From CAIZGX01 sp964430305 (GTDB taxonomy: Bacteria; Bacteroidota; Bacteroidia; Flavobacteriales_D; Sanyastnellaceae): DNA of 6,799 bases. Position 1 is the first letter of the stretch; every line of letters starts with the position of its first letter. A program made the translations under genes and the position numbers. Positions 1 through 6,200 of this stretch are shown here, piece after piece. The stretch covers positions 1 through 6,799 of the forward strand of contig CAYSEX010000084.1 of the NCBI GenBank assembly GCA_964430305.1, written 5' to 3'. The notes below the pieces were generated by a model. That model did not search any database and was not told the origin of the DNA. It saw only the letters and a program-made list of their open reading frames with translations.

Positions 1-137
1 TAGAAGATAGACTTCTTGTCTTTACTCAAATTGAAAAAAAACTTAAAGCTTCAAGTGACAACTACGTTGTGCTCAAGGGCAGTCGGGAACAAAAAGAGGC
101 GATGATCATCGCCTCTATAAATGCTTTTCAGAAATAA
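1..137 (+). CDS. C-terminal end of a convergent gene of unknown function (partial, open at left edge)
   Basis: The plus strand is open from the window edge (first whole codon at 3) through 44 codons to a TAA at 135-137; the other two plus frames carry stops close to the edge. The tail contains NYVVLKGSREQKEA followed by a short helix-like end (ASINAFQK). Codon usage looks natural, with mixed third positions. The stop codon directly abuts the stop of the OmpA-family gene on the other strand, with no base between them, and the hairpin at 95-116 is read as E-A-M-I-I-A-S codons here. I do not recognise the protein with certainty. A strand 'YVVLKGS' followed by a charged helix resembles the end of some P-loop nucleotide-binding proteins (for example NadR-like AAA ATPases), but this is only a guess. 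Family, start and full length lie outside the window. Confidence 0.6.
   Translation, partial: EDRLLVFTQIEKKLKASSDNYVVLKGSREQKEAMIIASINAFQK
91..116 (-). terminator. Rho-independent terminator of the minus-strand operon
   Basis: Positions 95-116 form a perfect 22-base palindrome: half-site AGAGGCGATGA followed by its exact complement. It can fold as a 9-bp GC-containing stem with a GATC loop. Read on the minus strand, the stem runs straight into a TTTTT tract (complement of the A run at 91-95), the classical intrinsic terminator layout. It begins 21 bases after the stop of the OmpA-family gene. On the plus strand the stem is followed by ATAAATGCTTTT, a poor U-tract, so it should act mainly on the minus-strand operon. 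It lies inside the open reading frame of the convergent gene. Confidence 0.8.
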
Positions 138-2309
138 CTATTTCATTTTTGTAATGATGAATTCAGTTCTTCTGTTTTTCTGATGCTCTTCTTCAGAACA
201 AGTAGAAATTACTTTTCCCTCGCAAGGGCAATCTACTTTCAATCGAGACTCACCATATCCCACACCTTTAATTCGTGAAGGTGTTGAAATTCTTTTTTGA
301 ATATACTCTGCTGAAGCCTTCGCTCTTTTATTGGAAAGATCTTGATTGAATTTAACGCTTGAACGACAATCGGTGTGAGAACCCAACTCAATTTCCATTC
401 CTGGGTATTGATTCATGATTGCTACGATCTTATCTAACTCCAACGCAGCATCTGCTCGAATATTCCATTTTCCTTTGTCGAAATAAATAGGGTTGATGGA
501 AATCAATTCATTCAGATCACCACCAACTTCAAGCTTGCTCATAGCTATGTCCAGGAGTTCAGACACATTCACTGTTTGAGAAGGAATTACAAAAGTTACT
601 CCAACCGTTTTTGAAAGATATCCTTCCTTATTCAGGGTAACATTCAATTTCACCTCATCACCCACTTTGTATGAAATCCATTTCTCACTCACACTTCCAT
701 TTTCTGCAGTCTGTAAATTTTTGATGGTTTTGCGCGACAAATCTTCAATTTTAATATCTACACCATTCAAAGGATTTTGTGATTTTTTGTCCTTCACATC
801 AAATACAAATGCTACTGCATCTTCCAGAAGTTGGAAATCTTTCTGTACATCTGATTCACTGGTTTGCACAGTTGCCTTTTGTGAAATGTAATTCTCTTTT
901 TTCACTTGAATGGTATATGTCTTTCCAGACAAAGCTGGCATTTCATACTTACCATTCTCATCTGTTTTCACAGAAGTAATTTGCTTGCCTTTTTCATCCA
1001 ATAAAACAACATAAGCCTCTTTAATGGGTGTATTGTTCGCGAGGTCTGTGATTGTACCTGTAATTTTAATTTCAATAGGGCCTACATAGGTGAATGCATA
1101 AATATCATCATCGCCTTTACCGCCAGGTCTGTTCGATGAAACATAACCTGTTTTGTTGTCATCTTTTAATATAAAAGCAAAGTCATCATTCATGCTGTTC
1201 AAGGGTTGACCCAAATTAATTACATCTCCTTTGGCATCAACCATAAACACATCTAAACCACCTAAGCCAATGTGTCCGTTGGAAGAAAAATACAGAGTTC
1301 CATTGCCTCCAATGAAAGGAAACATTTCATCACCATCTGTATTCACATTACCTTCTAAGCGCTTTGGAGTGCCGTATTTTTGAAAACCTTCAATACTTAC
1401 TTCATAAATATCTACACCTTTCGAACCTGGCATATCTGAAGCAAAATATAGCGTTTTACCATCTCTTGAAACTGCCGGGTGACCCACAGAATATTCAGCA
1501 GAACAAAACGGTAGGAGTGTCTCTGAAATTCCACCTAACACATCAACACTTCCAACATAAAGTGACAGGTTTTGAATTCCGTTCTTATCATATTTGTTCT
1601 TACCCGCGCTATTTCTGGTGAAATACAAGTTAGTTCCGTTGAGACAAACTGGTCCTTCGTGATATTTGGTGCAGATATCATTCAGCATGCGCTCATCATT
1701 CCATTGACCGTTTTTCTCTCTGGCAAGAAAGACATCTAGAAAGCGTGTTCCGTCCCAAGTCCATTCTCTTTTCACAGACAAGGATTCAAACTTTGATGAC
1801 AAATACAACACTGACTCGAAATAAGAATATCCGCCGAAGTCTGAAAATTCAGTATTTATGTCAAGGTTACGCAATGTATATTGTTCACCTTTTGCTTTCA
1901 TTGACTCCAAGTAATTCAGATTGTCAATGAGAGATTTCGCACGAAGATCAGTATTTGCTTTTGCATACAGCGCCTGCAATTGAGCATCTCCCTCTTGTGT
2001 TCTACCTGACTGTTTAAGGGCCTGAGAATAATAAAACAATTCATCAGAAGAAGCAGATTCAGTTTGAATATACTTTGCAAATGTCTCTGCCGACTTGGCC
2101 ATTTGATTGGTGTTGTAATAACACATGGCTAGGTGATTCAACATGACAGGAGACTCATTTTTTGTATTGAGTAGTTTTTCATAGATATCTCCAGCAGATT
2201 TATAAGCGAGATGCGAATAGAATTTATCTGCGCGTTTCAATTTCAAGGATTGGCCATTTACGCTTAATCCTAGAAAGAACAATACAATTGCTAAACTTAA
2301 ATTTTTCAT
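138..2309 (-). CDS. OmpA-family protein with TPR, beta-propeller and carboxypeptidase-regulatory-like domains (PorE-like architecture)
   Basis: This is a 723-residue envelope protein. The ATG at 2309-2307 is chosen because it starts a clean signal peptide (MKNLSLAIVLFFLGLSVNGQ, no lipobox cysteine); a TTG three codons upstream is less likely. Domains in order: TPR-like helices about 21-140; PD40/WD40-like beta-propeller about 150-406, with blade motifs such as SRDGKTLYFASDMPG (281-295), GNGTLYFSSNGHIGLGGLDV (335-354) and TGYVSSNRPGGKGDDDIY (387-404); a carboxypeptidase-regulatory-like beta domain about 411-495 (ITGTITDLANNTPI); a second similar beta domain about 499-595; and an OmpA C-terminal peptidoglycan-binding domain about 605-720 (GSHTD 643-647, R662, NRRTEF 712-717), with the DCPC insert common in Bacteroidota. 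The order TPR, propeller, regulatory-like, OmpA matches the T9SS component PorE, though many paralogues share it. It follows the PorP/SprF gene by 9 bases, so it is co-transcribed and probably anchors the complex to peptidoglycan (inference). No Shine-Dalgarno motif is visible. Family assignment is firm; the exact role is inferred. Confidence 0.93.
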   Translation of the reverse strand: MKNLSLAIVLFFLGLSVNGQSLKLKRADKFYSHLAYKSAGDIYEKLLNTKNESPVMLNHLAMCYYNTNQMAKSAETFAKYIQTESASSDELFYYSQALKQSGRTQEGDAQLQALYAKANTDLRAKSLIDNLNYLESMKAKGEQYTLRNLDINTEFSDFGGYSYFESVLYLSSKFESLSVKREWTWDGTRFLDVFLAREKNGQWNDERMLNDICTKYHEGPVCLNGTNLYFTRNSAGKNKYDKNGIQNLSLYVGSVDVLGGISETLLPFCSAEYSVGHPAVSRDGKTLYFASDMPGSKGVDIYEVSIEGFQKYGTPKRLEGNVNTDGDEMFPFIGGNGTLYFSSNGHIGLGGLDVFMVDAKGDVINLGQPLNSMNDDFAFILKDDNKTGYVSSNRPGGKGDDDIYAFTYVGPIEIKITGTITDLANNTPIKEAYVVLLDEKGKQITSVKTDENGKYEMPALSGKTYTIQVKKENYISQKATVQTSESDVQKDFQLLEDAVAFVFDVKDKKSQNPLNGVDIKIEDLSRKTIKNLQTAENGSVSEKWISYKVGDEVKLNVTLNKEGYLSKTVGVTFVIPSQTVNVSELLDIAMSKLEVGGDLNELISINPIYFDKGKWNIRADAALELDKIVAIMNQYPGMEIELGSHTDCRSSVKFNQDLSNKRAKASAEYIQKRISTPSRIKGVGYGESRLKVDCPCEGKVISTCSEEEHQKNRRTEFIITKMK

Positions 2310-2318
2310 TTTAATCAA

Positions 2319-3239
2319 TTAAAAATAACGTGGTGAGCGAACACCTTCTTTTTTGAAGTTGAAGTCGTAGGTCAAAAGCAATTCAAATGACCCCGTGTTA
2401 TAATTGCGAATTTCGCCTGTATCGAAATCACTTGCTACACCAACTTTGAATTGCGGTGAAATTTGGAACTGAGCGAACGCACCAACCGCTGCGTTTAAAC
2501 GATACAGACCTCCAATCCAGAATTTATCGCGATACACACCTGCCATGCTTAAATCCAAACTTAATGGCGCACCAGCTGTGAAACGAAGTTGAGCAGCTGG
2601 CTTCAATTTCCACTCTTCAGAAAGTTTAACTACACCACCTAGGATACCGAAGTAATGACGTTGTTCTACATTGGTTGTAGAAATACCATCATAGCTTTGC
2701 TTTAGCACCTTTGGCGAACTAAAGCCAATGTACCACTTTGGAGAGTGATAATAAATACCCGCTCCGAAGTTCACATTCACTCTGTTCTGAACATTTTGTA
2801 GGAGATAAGGATCATTCGGATCTACCGTCACCAGGTCTGCAGAATTGATGTTGATTAAATTGAATCCAGCCTTTAATCCAAATGCCAATTTTCCACCTTG
2901 CTCATTCACCTTTACTGAATAAGACAGATCACCAAAAAGCATGGTTTGCTTGATTGGTCCCAGCTGATCATGAATCATGCTCAAACCAGCCCCCAATGCT
3001 TCATTAAAGATTGGAGAGTTCAAACTTAGTGTAGTTGATCTTGGGTTTCCGTCGAATCCTACCCACTGTACGCGGTTGATGTCAGTAAAATTCAACATAC
3101 CTCTGCTTCCAGCATAGGCTGGATTTACATAAATCATGTTGTCAAAAGACTGAGTGAACATTGGATCTTGCTGTCCTGTAGCTTGCCCAGCGATTAACAC
3201 CGACAAACTAAATATGATGGATTGAAAAATCTTTTTCAT
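2319..3239 (-). CDS. PorP/SprF-family type IX secretion outer-membrane protein
   Basis: This 306-residue protein has a signal peptide (about 1-22, ending ATGQ) followed by the family hallmark QQDPMFTQSFDNMIYVNPAY (23-42, continuing AGSRG). Other conserved blocks are QWVGFDGNPRSTTLSLNSP (58-76), GAGLSMIHDQLGP (83-95), a series of amphipathic strands expected of an outer-membrane beta-barrel, YDFNF (291-295) and a terminal SPRYF. Length is normal for the family. In known systems SprF is required for secretion or attachment of the adhesin SprB, which carries a type B C-terminal domain, and PorP is part of the T9SS/gliding machinery. The gene lies 24 bases after a type B cargo gene, so a dedicated partner role for that cargo is the best inference. 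Bacteroidota genomes usually carry many paralogues, so no specific symbol is given. The start follows a purine-rich leader (GAAGAGAAAAG) without a canonical Shine-Dalgarno sequence. Confidence 0.95.
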   Translation of the reverse strand: MKKIFQSIIFSLSVLIAGQATGQQDPMFTQSFDNMIYVNPAYAGSRGMLNFTDINRVQWVGFDGNPRSTTLSLNSPIFNEALGAGLSMIHDQLGPIKQTMLFGDLSYSVKVNEQGGKLAFGLKAGFNLININSADLVTVDPNDPYLLQNVQNRVNVNFGAGIYYHSPKWYIGFSSPKVLKQSYDGISTTNVEQRHYFGILGGVVKLSEEWKLKPAAQLRFTAGAPLSLDLSMAGVYRDKFWIGGLYRLNAAVGAFAQFQISPQFKVGVASDFDTGEIRNYNTGSFELLLTYDFNFKKEGVRSPRYF

Positions 3240-3263
3240 AGTTATAATTCTTTTCTCTTCTGA

Positions 3264-6200
3264 TTATCGTTTTAAGTAAATGAATCCCTTCATCATCTCA
3301 TTACCTTCCACCTTGGTATCGAATAAGTAGTAATACGTTCCTGATGGAAGTTCATCACCACCCACATTCAAATTGCTTTGAGAATTTCCGTTCCAATCAT
3401 TTTGATAAGCTGTTGCTCTGTATACTTCAGCCCCCCATCTGTTGAAGATGATTAATTCATGATTCGGGTAATTTTCAATTCCGTTGATAACAAGCACGTC
3501 ATTGAATCCATCGCCGTTTGGTGTAACAGCTTGTGGAATCGACACGTCACAAGGTACAGGGCTACATGGGTCATTGGGGTCAGATCCGCCATTGGCCTCT
3601 TCGAGGTTGGTTAATCCGTCTCCGTCGCAATCTAAATTCTCCCATTCTGTTGAAGGGTCAAGGGTTTGACTTGTGAACACATAGCTACATGGATCAAGTG
3701 GGTTTGTTCCGTCAAGGGCTTCTGTTCCGTCTGTTACTCCGTCACCATCGGTATCTGGGTTAAATGGATCTATGCCACCTATTAACTCTTCAGCATTGGT
3801 TACACTGTCACCATCGCAGTCTAAATCACCCCAAGCAATTGAAGGCTCAAGGGTAATACTTGCAAAAGTTAAACTACAAGGATCAGTTGGAACAGTTGCA
3901 TCTGCTACTTCTATTCCATCCGTAACACCATCACCATCTGTGTCTGGGTTGAAAGGATCAGTATTGTATGCCACTTCGTCTCCATTCGATAAATCATCAT
4001 TGTCACAATCCAGATCTACCCAGCTTGCGATTGGTGTTAAAGAAATACTGGTAAGAACCAAACTGCAAGGGTCTGTTGGAGTTGTGTTGTCAGCGACTTC
4101 GGTTCCATCAGTTACACCGTCACCGTCGGTATCAGGGTTGAATACATCTGTGTTATTTGCCAACTCCTCTCCATTTGAAAGGCTGTCTCCATCACAATCA
4201 AGTGCGTACCAATTCGCTGATGGAGTAAGTGTCACGCTCGATACTACATATTCACAAGGATCAAGTGGATTTGTGATATCACCTACCTCAGCACCATCAG
4301 TAACACCATCACCATCAGTATCTGGGTTTAATGGGTTTGTGTTGTTGCTCAATTCCGCACCGTTGTCTAGTCCATCATTGTCACAATCCAAGGCAATCCA
4401 ATCAAATTCCGGAGTTAGTGTTATTGAAGTTACAATCAAGCTGCATGGGTCAAGCGGACTTGTTCCATCAACAATTTCTGTTCCGTCAAGGACTCCATCA
4501 CCATCGGTGTCTGGATCATTCCACTCAAGATTTCCAATTAACTCTTCTCCGTTGGTTAGACCATCATTGTCGCAATCCACTTCAAACCAACTTGAATCAA
4601 CTTGCACTGTAATACTTGAAGCAAGGAATTCACATGGATTGGTAGGATCAGTTCCATCTTGAATTTCATCTGCATCTGTTACACCATCACCATCGGTATC
4701 TGGGTTGAGTGGGTCTGTTCCGTTCTCTTCGCCATTAGGTATACTATCACCATCACAATCTAAGGTGTACCATTCTGGTGAAGGTGTTAAAGTTACCGAA
4801 GCTAAGATTAAGCTGCATGGATCTAGCGGATTGGTTACATCTTGTAACTCATCACTATCTGTAACTCCATCACCATCAGTATCTTGACTTAACGGATTTG
4901 TGCTGCTTTCTTCTCCGTTTGGAATGCTGTCGCCGTCACAATCTAAGGTATACCACTCTATAGATGGTGTTAATGTAACAGAAGCCAGGATTAAGCTACA
5001 CGGATCGTTCGGATTGGTTCCATCTTGAATTTCATCACTATCTGAAACTCCATCACCATCTGTGTCTTCATTCAAAGGATCTGTTCCATTTTCTTCGCCG
5101 TTTGGAATACTGTCGCCGTCACAATCTAATGTGAACCACTCAGGTGAAGGCGTTAGGGTAACTGACGCTAAGATTAAGTTACAAGGATCGTTCGGATTGG
5201 TTCCATCTTGAATTTCATCACTATCAGAAACTCCATCACCGTCAGTATCTTCATTCAATGGATCTGTTCCATTTTCTTCTCCATTTGGAATACTATCACC
5301 ATCACAATCTAGGGTATACCATTCTAGTGAAGGTGTTAAGGTAACTGACGCTAAGATTAAGTTACAAGGATCGTTCGGATTGGTTCCATCTTGAATTTCA
5401 TCACTATCAGAAACTCCATCACCGTCAGTATCTTCATTCAATGGATCTGTTCCATTTTCTTCTCCATTTGGAATACTGTCGCCATCGCAATCAAGCGCAT
5501 ACCAAGCTTCACTTGGGGTTACGCTAACTGAAGTTAAGACGAGGTTACAAGGGTCTATTGGATTGGTATTATCAACTAACTCTGTTCCATCTATAACTCC
5601 ATCACCGTCTGAATCTGGATTCAACGGATCAGTTCCATTATTCTCTTCTTCTTCATTGGTTAATCCATCATTATCACAATCATTTGCTGGGTTTGAAACA
5701 CATGAACTGATTGTAATATATACCCAAGCTGTATCGCATTGAGCTGGTAAAGGAAGACCGTTATCACAGATGACATAAGCCAATGAATCCAATCCATCAA
5801 AATTTGGATTTGGAATGAACTCAATTTGTCCGTTCACATTTACACTTGCATTTCCATGACCTGGAAGTGTTATAATCTCAATTGTATTTAAATCTACAAT
5901 TCCGTCAGAATCTGTATCATTTGAAGCCACATCAACGGTTGATGTTGATCCTTCAACAGCATTTGCACTGTCGTCATTGGCTTGCACTTGGTCGTTGATT
6001 GCGTTCACTGTAATTACAACAGTTGCTTCATTTGAGAATAGACCATCATTGTCTTGCACCACATAATTCAAAGAATCAACACCGTTGAAATTCGAATTTG
6101 GTATGAAAGTAAGTTGTCCATTTCCATCAACACTCCATTGACCATTTGCAGAAGTATACTCGGCTTGAATTCCTTCGGTGTTCGGATCCAAGTCAACAGT

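Noticed and set aside
667..1930. Several plus-strand frames of 60-85 codons opposite the OmpA-family gene
   Set aside because: They overlap recognised propeller, regulatory-like and TPR segments on the minus strand and their translations look like noise.
2310..2318. Upstream TTG start for the OmpA-family gene
   Set aside because: The ATG at 2309 begins a textbook signal peptide. The TTG directly follows the stop codon of the preceding gene and would add three residues with no benefit.
3240..3263. Possible internal promoter between the giant gene and the PorP/SprF gene
   Set aside because: The gap is only 24 bases and shows no Bacteroidota-type -33/-7 elements. An internal promoter inside the upstream coding sequence cannot be excluded, but I see none.
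3772..4662. Long plus-strand open frame (296 codons) opposite the repeat array
   Set aside because: It is the antisense shadow of the Asp-rich repeats. Its translation is a low-complexity Ser/Pro periodic pattern (TPSPSVSG) with the same periodicity as the repeat units, and it has no recognisable domain.
3549..5681. Tandem repeats as a CRISPR array or mobile element
   Set aside because: The repeats are 183/189 bp, in frame, coding and contiguous without spacers. There are no terminal inverted repeats or transposase signatures.
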